24,783 nt of DNA from NCBI GenBank assembly GCA_036675585.1, contig JAKFES010000194.1, positions 1 through 24,783 of the forward strand, given 5' to 3'. The notes under the pieces were generated by a model, which saw only the letters and a list, made by a program, of their open reading frames with translations, did no database searches and was not told where the DNA came from. Below, piece after piece: positions 8,542 to 16,379 of this stretch. The stretch's first letter is position 1; each line of letters begins with the position of its first letter. Source of the DNA: Zeimonas sp036675585. GTDB lineage: Bacteria; Pseudomonadota; Gammaproteobacteria; Burkholderiales; Burkholderiaceae_E. A program made the translations under genes and the position numbers.

Positions 8542-9906
8542 ATGAATGCTACCCACGAGCCGGATCCGGCCCTGCAGCCGCCGGCCGGCGACCCGTCCGC
8601 CGAGGACGAAGCGCGGTTCGTTGCCTGGCTGCGCCAGGTCGCGCCGTACATCCACGCCTTCCGCGGCAAGACCTTCGTCGTCGCCGTCCCCGGGGAGCTG
8701 ATCCAGGCCGGCCGGCTGAACGCGCTCGTCCAGGATCTCAGCCTGCTGCACGCGATGGGGATGCGCATCATCGTCGTGCACGGCTCGCGCCCGCAGGTCA
8801 ACGAGCAGCTGCGCCTGCGCGCGGTCGAGACTTCGTACGCCGAGGGCCTGCGGATCACCGGGCCGGTGGCGCTCGAATGCGCGAAGGAGGCGTCGGGCGA
8901 GATCCGCCTCGACCTGGAGGCCGCGTTTTCGCAGGGGCTGCCGAACACGCCGATGGCGCATTCGGCGGTGCGGGTCCTCTCGGGCAACCTCGTCACCGCG
9001 CGGCCGGTCGGCATCGTCGAGGGCGTCGATTACCAGCACACCGGCCTCGTGCGCAAGATCGACGTGCCCACGATCCGCTTCGCGCTCGAGGGCGGATCGA
9101 TCGTCCTGCTGTCGCCGCTCGGCTATTCGCCCACCGGCGAGGCATTCAACCTGAGCATGGAAGACGTCGCGGCGAGCACCGCGGTCGCGCTCGACGCCGA
9201 CAAGCTGATCGTGCTCGCCGAAACCGCGATCGCCGGCGTCGACGGCGTACTGCAGGGCGAGATCTCGGAAGCCGAAGCCAAGCGCCTGCTCGACTCGGGT
9301 TCGCTCACCGAGGACAGCGCGTTCACGCTGCGCCATGCGCTGCGCGCCTGCGAGGGCGGCGTGGCACGCGCGCACATCATTCCGTTCGGAATCGACGGCA
9401 GCGTGCTGCTCGAGCTGTTCCAGCACGACGGGGTCGGGACGATGCTGGTCGAGGAAACGCTCGAGGCGCTGCGCGAGGCGGGCCCCGACGACGTCGGCGG
9501 CGTGCTGGCGCTGATCCGCCCGCTCGAGGAGGACGGAACGCTGGTCAAGCGCGATCGCGCACTGATCGAGCGCGAGATCGGCAACTTCACCGTCATCGAG
9601 CACGACGGCGTCATTTTCGGGTGCGCCGCGCTCTATGCGTTCCCCGCGGCGTCGATGGGCGAGATGGCGTGCCTCGCGGTGAACCCCAACGTGCAGAACC
9701 GCGGCGACGGCGAACGACTGCTTCGCCGCATCGAGCAGCGCGCGCGGGCCGCCGGACTCAAGCGGCTGTTCGTGTTGACCACCCGGACCATGCACTGGTT
9801 CCTGAAGCGCGGATTCGTCGTCGCGCCGGTCGACCAGCTTCCGGCCGAACGCCAGAACCTGTACAACCTGCAGCGCAAGTCGCTGGTCCTGATCAAGAAC
9901 CTGTAG
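8542..9906 (+). CDS. argA: N-acetylglutamate synthase (amino-acid N-acetyltransferase) ArgA
   Basis: Catalyses the first step of arginine biosynthesis, acetyl-CoA + L-glutamate to N-acetylglutamate, in the cytosol. The 454-residue length and two-domain layout match classical ArgA. The N-terminal amino-acid-kinase-like domain (about residues 25-295) has FRGKTFVVAVPGEL and MRIIVVHGSRPQV and probably carries arginine feedback control. The C-terminal GNAT domain (about 315-454) has MACLAVNPNVQNRGDGERLL, with the Q/R-x-x-G-x-G acetyl-CoA loop (QNRGDG), and ends HWFLKRGFV...NLQRKSLVLIKNL. The start at 8542 has no ribosome site but follows TATAAT by 6 nt. yggX starts 8 nt after its stop, so the two are probably cotranscribed, an arrangement common in Burkholderiales. 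Confidence 0.97.
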   Translation: MNATHEPDPALQPPAGDPSAEDEARFVAWLRQVAPYIHAFRGKTFVVAVPGELIQAGRLNALVQDLSLLHAMGMRIIVVHGSRPQVNEQLRLRAVETSYAEGLRITGPVALECAKEASGEIRLDLEAAFSQGLPNTPMAHSAVRVLSGNLVTARPVGIVEGVDYQHTGLVRKIDVPTIRFALEGGSIVLLSPLGYSPTGEAFNLSMEDVAASTAVALDADKLIVLAETAIAGVDGVLQGEISEAEAKRLLDSGSLTEDSAFTLRHALRACEGGVARAHIIPFGIDGSVLLELFQHDGVGTMLVEETLEALREAGPDDVGGVLALIRPLEEDGTLVKRDRALIEREIGNFTVIEHDGVIFGCAALYAFPAASMGEMACLAVNPNVQNRGDGERLLRRIEQRARAAGLKRLFVLTTRTMHWFLKRGFVVAPVDQLPAERQNLYNLQRKSLVLIKNL

Positions 9907-9914
9907 GAATCGCC

Positions 9915-10199
9915 ATGGCGCGCACCGTCCACTGCATCAAGTTGAACCGCGAGGCCGAAGGCCTCGACTTCCCGCCGTACCCCGGTGAACTCGGCAAGCG
10001 GCTGTTCGAGAACGTGTCGAAGGAAGCGTGGCAGGGATGGATCCGCCACCAGACGATGCTCGTCAACGAGAACCGGCTCAGCCTCGCCGACGCGCGCTCG
10101 CGCAAATACCTCGCCGTGCAGATGGAGAACTATTTCTTCGGCGACGGCGCCGATCGGGTGGCGGGGTATGTGCCTGAGGAGGGGAAGGGGGAAGGGTGA
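9915..10199 (+). CDS. yggX: YggX, Fe(2+)-trafficking / oxidative damage protection protein
   Basis: A small 94-residue cytosolic protein of the YggX family, implicated in iron trafficking and protection of Fe-S enzymes from oxidants. It starts ARTVHCIKLNREAEGLDFPP, where the single conserved cysteine is residue 7, and contains WIRHQTMLVNENRLSLADAR and YLAVQMENYFFG, all family hallmarks. The start has an AGGAA ribosome site made in part from the argA stop codon (TAGGAA), giving tight coupling. The final residues (EEGKGEG) are encoded inside a G/A-rich repeat that runs beyond the stop, so the tail may have been added or replaced by that repeat. The rest is of normal family length. Confidence 0.95.
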   Translation: MARTVHCIKLNREAEGLDFPPYPGELGKRLFENVSKEAWQGWIRHQTMLVNENRLSLADARSRKYLAVQMENYFFGDGADRVAGYVPEEGKGEG

Positions 10200-10280
10200 A
10201 GGGGGAAGGGGAAAAGCAGGCGCGGCGTTCGTCGCAGCGGCTCGGCCCCCTCCCCCCTTCTCCCTTCTCCCTTCCCTGCC
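10176..10280. repeat. Purine/pyrimidine inverted repeat with G-quadruplex motifs; likely bidirectional terminator
   Basis: Between convergent yggX and the methyltransferase gene, a plus-strand purine tract (10176-10220, five runs of three to five G separated by AA or TGAA) faces a pyrimidine tract (10246-10276, five runs of C). The blocks 10190-10211 and 10254-10275 pair over 22 positions with one G-U and one U-U, plus about two outer pairs, across a 42-nt loop. The plus strand (left arm) and minus strand (right arm) each meet the G3+N1-7 quadruplex pattern. It probably ends transcription from both sides. The left arm also encodes the last residues of YggX. Its biased composition differs sharply from its surroundings. 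Confidence 0.75.
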
Positions 10281-10868
10281 TCAATTCTTGCGCCAGCAAT
10301 AGCAGCGCATCGGCGGGATATTGACCAGCTCGAGCGACACGTCGGGTTCGCCGAGGATGGGGCGTGCGCGGTCGGCCACCGCGCTGCGGAACTGATAGGC
10401 GACGAAGCAGCCGCCCGGGGCGAGGACGTCGCGAACGGCCTCGATGACGCGCCGGCCGACGTCGACCGGCATCGTCGAGAACGGTATCCCCGACAGGATC
10501 GCCTTCGGCGGGCGCAGCCGGTGCGTGGCGATCACCTCGCACAGGTTCTCGGCGCTGCCGTGGTGCACGATCAGCCGCTTGTCGTCGAATCCGCGCACGA
10601 GATCGGCGAACACCGGATCGAGTTCGACGGCCAGCAGCGTCGACGACTCGGGCATTGCCGAGAGGATCGCACGGGTCGTCCCGCCGGTGCCCGGGCCGAG
10701 CTCGATGACCGAATCGGCCTGCGCGACGCCGGCCATCCGGACCATGCGTCGCTCGAGGAAGCGCGAGCTCGGGATCACCGAGCCGACGCCTTTCGGTTCC
10801 CGCAGGAACCCCTTCAGGAAGGCAAGACGATCATCATGCTGCGGCAGCAGCGCTTCGAGACGAAACAT
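10281..10868 (-). CDS. Class I SAM-dependent methyltransferase, phospholipid N-methyltransferase-like
   Basis: A 195-residue protein with the SAM-binding motif I VIELGPGTGGTTRAIL (E56, G58, G60, G62), acidic motif II AVELD near residue 80, and a post-motif III-like SGIPFSTMP. The N-terminal FLREPKGVGSVIPSSRFLER resembles the 'G.v.PSS..la..m' start seen in phospholipid N-methyltransferases and in related rRNA-adenine-dimethylase-like proteins. The substrate could be phosphatidylethanolamine, but this is inference. The ATG at 10868 is preferred over one at 10892 because GGAGGAG (10883-10877) lies 8 nt before it. It follows rpiA by 57 nt on the same strand and may be read through from it. Its stop abuts the G/C-run inverted repeat. 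Confidence 0.8.
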   Translation of the reverse strand: MFRLEALLPQHDDRLAFLKGFLREPKGVGSVIPSSRFLERRMVRMAGVAQADSVIELGPGTGGTTRAILSAMPESSTLLAVELDPVFADLVRGFDDKRLIVHHGSAENLCEVIATHRLRPPKAILSGIPFSTMPVDVGRRVIEAVRDVLAPGGCFVAYQFRSAVADRARPILGEPDVSLELVNIPPMRCYCWRKN

Positions 10869-10925
10869 CGCGCGATCTCCTCCGGCTGGCACGTCGATTC
10901 GATGGGCCGGAGGGGGCGATGGACC

Positions 10926-11612
10926 TCATCCCCGCGCCCCGGTCGCCTTGCGGCGCTCGACCCCGTCGGGCGCCGCGATGATCACCACGTCGGCTCCGCG
11001 CGCGGCGAACAGTCCTGCCGCGACGACGCCGGGCCATTGCTCGATGCGAGCCTCGATCGCCTGCGGATCGGAGAGATCGAGCCCGCTCACGTCGAGAATC
11101 ACGTTTCCGTTGTCGGTGACGAAGCCTTCGCGCAGGCGCGGGCTTCCGCCGAGCGCCCGCAACCGCCGCGCCACCAGTTCGCGTGCCATCGGAACGACTT
11201 CCACCGGCAACGCAAACGCTCCGAGCCGCTCGACGCACTTCGACGAATCGACGATGCACACGAAATGCCCGCTCGCGCTCGCCAGGATCTTCTCGCGCGT
11301 CAGTGCGCCGCCGCCGCCCTTGATCATGCGCAGATGCGAATCGATTTCGTCGGCACCGTCCACGTAGACCGGGAGCGTCTCGCCGGCGGCGAGGACGTCG
11401 TTGAGGTCGAGCACCGGGAGCGCGTGCGAGCGCGCGCGGGCGGCGGTGCGCTCGGAAGCGCACACGAGGCCGCGCGGCCGCGTGGCGAGCGCGGCCAGCT
11501 CGTCGACGAAGCAATCGACCGTCGAGCCGCTGCCCACGCCGACGACGGCGCCGACGACGAGATCGTCGAGCGCCGCGCGCGCGGCCGCCCGCTTCAGTTC
11601 GGAGGGGTGCAT
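10926..11612 (-). CDS. rpiA: Ribose-5-phosphate isomerase A
   Basis: Interconverts ribose-5-phosphate and ribulose-5-phosphate in the pentose-phosphate pathway. The 228-residue protein has the phosphate loop GSGST (27-31), DGADEID (85-91) and KGGGGALTREK (98-108). Asp85, Asp88, Lys98 and Glu107 align with the active-site residues D81, D84, K94 and E103 of the E. coli enzyme, so it should be active. Length is normal (E. coli 219). The ATG at 11612 has no ribosome site; TAAACT on the minus strand ends 7 nt before it, a possible -10 giving a leaderless mRNA. It lies 65 nt downstream of the HDOD gene, with a G/C hairpin between, and upstream of the methyltransferase gene. Confidence 0.97.
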   Translation of the reverse strand: MHPSELKRAAARAALDDLVVGAVVGVGSGSTVDCFVDELAALATRPRGLVCASERTAARARSHALPVLDLNDVLAAGETLPVYVDGADEIDSHLRMIKGGGGALTREKILASASGHFVCIVDSSKCVERLGAFALPVEVVPMARELVARRLRALGGSPRLREGFVTDNGNVILDVSGLDLSDPQAIEARIEQWPGVVAAGLFAARGADVVIIAAPDGVERRKATGARG

Positions 11613-11619
11613 CGGCGCG

Positions 11620-11625
11620 AGTTTA
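11620..11625 (-). promoter_or_regulatory. Putative -10 element (TAAACT) of rpiA
   Basis: TAAACT matches four of six positions of the -10 consensus, including the key A at position 2 and T at position 6, and ends 7 nt before the rpiA ATG. No -35 is evident. The call depends mainly on the spacing shared with other starts in this window. Confidence 0.25.
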
Positions 11626-11635
11626 CACTCCCGAT

Positions 11636-11656
11636 CCGGCCCCCCAGGGAGGCCGG
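11636..11656. terminator. G/C hairpin between the HDOD gene and rpiA
   Basis: CCGGCC (11636-11641) pairs with GGCCGG (11651-11656) around a 9-nt loop that could pair further by closing partly. No T-run follows on the minus strand, so it is at best a weak or Rho-assisted terminator for the flagellar/HDOD transcript. Confidence 0.35.
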
Positions 11657-11677
11657 CCCGAGCGCCGTTGCGCTGCG

Positions 11678-12880
11678 TCAGGCAACCAGCAGGTCGGGCG
11701 CCGTCAGCGCGCGCAGCACCGCCTGATTGCAGTGCGCGAGCGACATCACGCAGTCGTCGAGCCGCGCGGGCAGCCTCGGATCGGGGCCGTTCTCGATCGA
11801 TTCGACCACTTTCAGATACGGCATGTACGGGCCGCGCTGCTCGACCAGCGTCTCGTGCACGCGTTCCGGGACGTGCAGATTGCGGAACAGCTCGCCGAAC
11901 GGACGCTTGAGCAGCTTGTCGAGCAACGAGAGCACGCCGAGGATGAACACTTCGTCGCGCAGCTGGTCGTCCTGCCCGGCTCCGAGAAGGTGTTCGAGGA
12001 ACACCCCGCGCCGGAACGACGCGACCATCGCCGGACGCAGGTTCGAGTCCTTGCAGGCGGTGGCGAGCAGCAGCGCGCACCAGCGCTTGAGCCGCCCGTA
12101 GCCGAGCATCATCACCGCGTGCCGGAACGACTGCACCTCGACCGACAGTCCGAATCCGGGCGAATTGATGTAGCGCAGCAGCTTGTAGGCGAGCGCCGCG
12201 TCGCGCCGGATCACCTTCTCGATCGCGACCGGGTCCTCGCCGCGGTCGATCATCGACATCATCTCGACGATCGTCGTGTAGTTCGGATTTCCGTTTTCCC
12301 TTCCGACATGATCGAGCGCGTCCTCGGTCGGCCAGCCGACGACGGCCGCGGCGCCGCGCTCGAAGCATTTCTCCATCAGCGCGATCGTTCGCACGCCGTC
12401 GTTGACGTGCGGGATCGCACGCTGGACGTTCGCCTGCGTCTGCATGGCCTGCAGCAATGGCTGATGCAGGCGGCGATCGTCGTCGACGTGGATGATCGAC
12501 ATGCGGAACGCCGCAACGAGCTCGGGCGGCAACGCCTGCTCGGGGCGGCCGCCGAGCATCATGGGGAATCCGGCTTCGTGCAGTCGGGCGACGAGGGCGC
12601 GACCGTCCCCGTCGGCGACCAAGCTCGCCGGAATCTCGATCCACAGGCGCTCCGACGGTTCGAGCGCGAGCAGGTCCTCGTCGATCGGCACCTGCGAGCG
12701 CAGTGCGATGGTTCCGCCGGCGCCGGCGTGCTGCTCGGCGAACTCACGGTAGAGCATCGCCATGTTCACGGCGGGCTGGCGAGGCGCGACACTGACCCGC
12801 ATTGCGAGCGCATTGCGCTGCCGGTCGACGATCGGCTCGTAGCCGATCAAGGCATTCGTGAACAGCGGGGTGGCGCCCAT
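11678..12880 (-). CDS. EAL-degenerate / HDOD domain signalling protein (YuxH/CdgJ-type)
   Basis: A 400-residue protein. The N-terminal ~185 residues have the layout of the EAL-like half of YuxH/CdgJ proteins (ALIGYEPIVDRQRNALA at the start, IHVDDDRR and an RGAAAVVGWPTEDAL end), but the EAL triad and the metal-binding acidic residues are not recognisable, so it should not hydrolyse c-di-GMP. Residues about 195-390 form an HDOD domain (AIEKVIRRDAALAYKLLRYINSPGFGL; FRHAVMMLGYGRLKRW). HDOD proteins of this kind act as non-catalytic regulators of motility and c-di-GMP signalling in Vibrio and other genera. The start at 12880 is 6 nt after the flgL stop with only a weak ribosome site, so it is probably translated from the flagellar mRNA. 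A motility-regulating role is inferred from this linkage. Confidence 0.85.
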   Translation of the reverse strand: MGATPLFTNALIGYEPIVDRQRNALAMRVSVAPRQPAVNMAMLYREFAEQHAGAGGTIALRSQVPIDEDLLALEPSERLWIEIPASLVADGDGRALVARLHEAGFPMMLGGRPEQALPPELVAAFRMSIIHVDDDRRLHQPLLQAMQTQANVQRAIPHVNDGVRTIALMEKCFERGAAAVVGWPTEDALDHVGRENGNPNYTTIVEMMSMIDRGEDPVAIEKVIRRDAALAYKLLRYINSPGFGLSVEVQSFRHAVMMLGYGRLKRWCALLLATACKDSNLRPAMVASFRRGVFLEHLLGAGQDDQLRDEVFILGVLSLLDKLLKRPFGELFRNLHVPERVHETLVEQRGPYMPYLKVVESIENGPDPRLPARLDDCVMSLAHCNQAVLRALTAPDLLVA

Positions 12881-12886
12881 GGTGCT

Positions 12887-13798
12887 TCAGAGGTAGTCGA
12901 ACAGCGACAGCCGCGCGATCTGCGCGTAGGTCGCCATGGCGGCGTCGAGCGCCGTGCGGTTGTTGTGGAAGCTCGAGATCGCTTCCGCGTAATCGAGGTC
13001 GACGAGGTCCGAGAGCCGGCCGCGCGTTTCGAGTTCGCCGCTCTCGAGTGCGCTCTCGTGCGCGTCGATCGCGCGCAACTGCTCGCCGGCGCGCGTGCGC
13101 GCGAGCAGCACGCGCTCGAGCGCCGAGTCGATGCCGTCCATCGCCGATTGCAGACCCGCGGTTCGCGCGGCGTTCGTCGTCGCAGGATCCTCGAGCAGGG
13201 CGATGACCGCATCGAGCGTCGCGAACACGGTCGGCGTTCCGGCAGCGGCATGATCGACGAAAATCGCCCGGCCGTCCTGGCTCGTCGTGTACGAGACCTC
13301 GAGCCCCGTCGATTGCTCGCCGGCGTTCGGCGGCGCGATCGGCACGCCGTCCGGGTCGAAGGGCGGCGTCGTCGTCCCCTGCCCGCCGAACACGTAGCCC
13401 CCGGCGCCGTCGCGCTGATTGGCCAGAGAAACCAGCTGGTCGCGAACGCCGCGAAGCTGTTGCCCGATCAACGCGAGCTCGCCCGCTCCGTAGGCGCCGT
13501 TGCCGGCCGACACCAGGCTCTCGCGCGCGAACTGCAGCGCATCGCCGATCCCGCTCATCGCGTTCTCGGCCTGCGACAGCATCTGCCGCGCGAACCCGAT
13601 CATCCGGGTTTCGATCGCGCTGCGCGCGAGCTGCGAGCGCAAGCGCTCGGCCTGCGCGGCCGCCAGCGGGTCGTCGGAGGGATCGTTGACCCGCTTTCCG
13701 GTCGACATCCGCAACTGGTCCTGCGCGAGCGCCGTTCGGCGCTGCGCCATCGCCTCCAGGCTGCGGTCGTAGGCCAACATCGTCGGGAAGCGGGTCAT
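12887..13798 (-). CDS. flgL: Flagellar hook-filament junction protein FlgL (HAP3)
   Basis: Second junction protein between hook and flagellin filament, secreted by the flagellar type III apparatus with help from FlgN. The 303-residue protein starts TRFPTMLAYDRSLEAMAQRR and carries the family signature STGKRVNDPSDDPLAAAQAE near residues 32-51, related to the flagellin N-terminal D0/D1 coiled coil. The C-terminal helix region contains LVDLDYAEAISSFHNNRTAL. Length is close to E. coli FlgL (317). GAGGG lies about 9 nt before the ATG. It follows flgK by 29 nt and is the last structural gene of the operon. Confidence 0.96.
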   Translation of the reverse strand: MTRFPTMLAYDRSLEAMAQRRTALAQDQLRMSTGKRVNDPSDDPLAAAQAERLRSQLARSAIETRMIGFARQMLSQAENAMSGIGDALQFARESLVSAGNGAYGAGELALIGQQLRGVRDQLVSLANQRDGAGGYVFGGQGTTTPPFDPDGVPIAPPNAGEQSTGLEVSYTTSQDGRAIFVDHAAAGTPTVFATLDAVIALLEDPATTNAARTAGLQSAMDGIDSALERVLLARTRAGEQLRAIDAHESALESGELETRGRLSDLVDLDYAEAISSFHNNRTALDAAMATYAQIARLSLFDYL

Positions 13799-13827
13799 CG
13801 TTCCGGCCCTCGAAGCGCGCGCATCGA

Positions 13828-15453
13828 TCAGCGCGCGGTTGCACTGAGCAGCGTGTCGAACATCGACTGCGCCGCCTGGATCACCTTTGCCGCCGCCTGG
13901 TACATCTGCTGGTACTGCATCAGCCGCGCGGCTTCCTCGTCGAGATTGACCGCGGCGTATTCGGCCTGCGCGGCCTTCGCGCTCGAGGCCAGCCCCTGCG
14001 AGGCGGTGAGGCTCGCGTGCGCGGACTGCGTGCGGGCGCCGACCTCGGCGAGCATCGACGCGAACGCGTCGTTGAAGCTCGCGCCGGACACGAGCGGACG
14101 ATCGGCCAGGGCGATCATCGCGCGCGCATTGCGGTTGTCGGTTCCCGGGCTCGCGTTCGGCACGATCTCCAGGCGATCGCCCGCCTTCGGCGTCCCGCGC
14201 AGCGTGACCGACCATCCATTGAACGAAATCGGCGCCCCGGCGGTGAACGCGCCGCCCACCGAAGCGCCGGTCACGCCGTCGCTGATGACGTAATTGCCCG
14301 CGCCGTCGAACGCGATCGACACCGGGTTCGCCAAGCTCGCTCCGGCCGAATCGACCGAGAATGCGGCGACCTTCAGGTCGCCCAGGTTCGTTGCGGGTAC
14401 CTGCGTGGTCACCGCGTACCCGGTCGCCAGCCCCGAGCCCGATTCGAGCGCACGCGACAGCACCCCGCCCGAGTACGCGAAAATCGGCGCTCCGGGCGCG
14501 CCCGACGCGTCGACCCCGAGCGCCTGTTGTGCGTTGTAGGCCGTCGCGATCGCTTCGGCGAGCGTTGCGAGGCTCGCGCGCGTCTGCGCCAGGTCGACGT
14601 CGCGAAACCGGATCAGCCCGGCGATCGATCCGCCGCCGAACGAGTTCGCGCCCATCGGCAATTGCGCAGCGCCGTTGGCGAGAACGATCCGCTGCTTCGA
14701 TGCATCGAGCGGATCGGAATCGACGACCAGGCGCGCCGCGCGCGTGCCGACCAGCAACCCCTCGCCGCCCGACGCGAACAGGTTCATCGTCCCGTCGTCC
14801 TGCTCGTGCGCGGTCACCTTCATGTAGGCATTCAATTGCAGCAGGACGCGGTCGCGCTCGTCGAGCAGATCGTTGGGCATGTGGCCCGAGCCGCGCACCT
14901 GCGCGATCCGGTCGTTCAAGCCCGCGAACTGCCCGAGCAGTTCGTTGACGCGCTCGGTCGCCTGTGCGATCTGGTCGTCCGCGTCGCTCCCGAGCGCCCA
15001 CATCTGCGAATCGGCGCTGCGCATGCGCTGCGCCAGCGTTTCGGCACGCTGCAACACGATCTGTCGCGCGGTCGGGTCGGCCGGGCGATTGACGACATCG
15101 GCAAGCGCCGCGTTCAGCTCGTCGATCGCCGCGCCGATGCCGTTGTCGGTGTCGCCGAGCACACGCTCGAGCCGCTCGAGATGCGTGGCGCGCGCGTGGT
15201 CGGCGGCGGCCGCGGCCGTGCTCGACGCCAACTCGGCGGTCAGGAACCGATCGTAGCGGCGCTGCACGGTGACGAGGTCGACCCCCATGCCGAGAAAGCC
15301 GCCGCCGGTGTAGGTGCCGCCCGCGGTCGCGAACACCGCCTCCTGGCGGCTGTAGCCCGGCGTGTTCGCATTGGAGATGTTGTGACCGGTCGTCTGCAAC
15401 TGCGCATAGGCCGCGAGCAGCGCGCTTTGTCCGATCCCGAGCAGACCCGCCAT
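13828..15453 (-). CDS. flgK: Flagellar hook-associated protein FlgK (HAP1)
   Basis: First hook-filament junction protein, assembled on the completed hook and chaperoned by FlgN. The 541-residue length equals the family norm (E. coli 547). The N-terminus has the rod/hook-family motif GHNISNANTPGYSRQE (residues 23-38). The C-terminus has NLDEEAARLMQYQQMYQAAAKV followed by QSMFDTLL, the terminal D0 coiled-coil helix. The middle domain is variable, as usual. The ribosome site AGAGGA lies about 6 nt before the ATG. It is 14 nt downstream of flgJ. Confidence 0.97.
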   Translation of the reverse strand: MAGLLGIGQSALLAAYAQLQTTGHNISNANTPGYSRQEAVFATAGGTYTGGGFLGMGVDLVTVQRRYDRFLTAELASSTAAAAADHARATHLERLERVLGDTDNGIGAAIDELNAALADVVNRPADPTARQIVLQRAETLAQRMRSADSQMWALGSDADDQIAQATERVNELLGQFAGLNDRIAQVRGSGHMPNDLLDERDRVLLQLNAYMKVTAHEQDDGTMNLFASGGEGLLVGTRAARLVVDSDPLDASKQRIVLANGAAQLPMGANSFGGGSIAGLIRFRDVDLAQTRASLATLAEAIATAYNAQQALGVDASGAPGAPIFAYSGGVLSRALESGSGLATGYAVTTQVPATNLGDLKVAAFSVDSAGASLANPVSIAFDGAGNYVISDGVTGASVGGAFTAGAPISFNGWSVTLRGTPKAGDRLEIVPNASPGTDNRNARAMIALADRPLVSGASFNDAFASMLAEVGARTQSAHASLTASQGLASSAKAAQAEYAAVNLDEEAARLMQYQQMYQAAAKVIQAAQSMFDTLLSATAR

Positions 15454-15467
15454 TGCCTTTTCCTCTT

Positions 15468-16379
15468 TCAGACGGCCAGCCGCTTGAGCAGCAGCGTCTG
15501 GTTGATCGTTCGCTCGAGCTTGTCGCCGTAGCGCGGATCGGTCGCGTATCCGGCGCGCTGCAGGCCCCGCGCGAATCCCTCGACCGACTGTCCGGCGCGC
15601 AGCACCGACCCGTAGCGCGCACTCGTCGACATCAGCGATGCCCAGTCGCGGAACGCCTCGGCGTACGACCCGTAGGCACGGAACTTCTCGACGCTGCGGA
15701 CCGCCTGGCCGTCGACGTACTCGGTCGTCGCCACGTCGACCGTCGGCCCCGACCACCCGCCGGTGGCCTTGATCCCGAACAGGTTGTGCGCGCTGCGACC
15801 GTCGGCGTGGCGGATCTCGTGCCGTCCCCAGCCCGATTCGAGCGCCGCCTGCCCGACGACGAACGCGGCGGGAACGCCCGTCGTGCGCTGGGCATCGATC
15901 GCGTGCGCCCACATCCGGTCGACGAACGCGGCCTGCGGGGCATCGAGCCGTTTTTCGAGCGAGCTCTTCAGCGCGCGCGCCGCGTCGGCATCGAGCGACG
16001 GCGCCGATCGCGATACGGACCGGGCCGCGCCGGAGGTACCCGGCGGCGCACCGGCCGCGGACGCAGCCGTCGGGCTCATGTGCCGTTCGAGTTGCTTCGC
16101 GATGATCGCGGCGAGCCCGCCCGGGCGGTTGGCGAGCGATTGCGACAACTGCTGGTCGAGCATGCCGACGTAGGTCTCGTGGCCCGGGCCGTCGAACATC
16201 CCGCTCTTCGGCATCGCGTCGCGCATGCTCTTGAGCAGCTGCTGCATGAACAGCGCCTCGAACTGCCCGGCCGCCTGGCGCAGCGCCGCCTGCGGATCCT
16301 GTGAAGCGTCGCGGCGCAACGCGTCGAGCGAGCGCGCGTCGAGCGCGAGCCCCTGCAACGACGTCGACGGCAGCGCCAT
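15468..16379 (-). CDS. flgJ: Rod-assembly protein and peptidoglycan hydrolase FlgJ
   Basis: Bifunctional periplasmic protein that caps the growing rod and cuts a hole in the peptidoglycan. The 303-residue protein has the N-terminal rod-capping domain (about 30-100; AAGQFEALFMQQLLKSMRDAM), a Ser/Ala/Pro linker (about 102-128), and a C-terminal glucosaminidase-type domain (about 145-300). The catalytic glutamate is E181 in QAALESGWGRHEIR, and NLFGIKATGGW follows. This is the dual-domain form typical of beta- and gammaproteobacteria. The ATG overlaps the flgI stop by one base (TGATG), indicating coupling; GGAG lies 9 nt before it. Confidence 0.97.
   Translation of the reverse strand: MALPSTSLQGLALDARSLDALRRDASQDPQAALRQAAGQFEALFMQQLLKSMRDAMPKSGMFDGPGHETYVGMLDQQLSQSLANRPGGLAAIIAKQLERHMSPTAASAAGAPPGTSGAARSVSRSAPSLDADAARALKSSLEKRLDAPQAAFVDRMWAHAIDAQRTTGVPAAFVVGQAALESGWGRHEIRHADGRSAHNLFGIKATGGWSGPTVDVATTEYVDGQAVRSVEKFRAYGSYAEAFRDWASLMSTSARYGSVLRAGQSVEGFARGLQRAGYATDPRYGDKLERTINQTLLLKRLAV

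Noticed and set aside
4700..8545. A 1281-codon open frame on the plus strand opposite hrpA
   Set aside because: Arg/Ala/Glu/Asp-rich composition, no motifs, and complete overlap with an intact helicase; a shadow caused by high GC and codon bias.
10869..10892. Eight-residue upstream extension of the methyltransferase
   Set aside because: The extension would contain the strong GGAGGAG ribosome site, which is ideally placed for the ATG at 10868.
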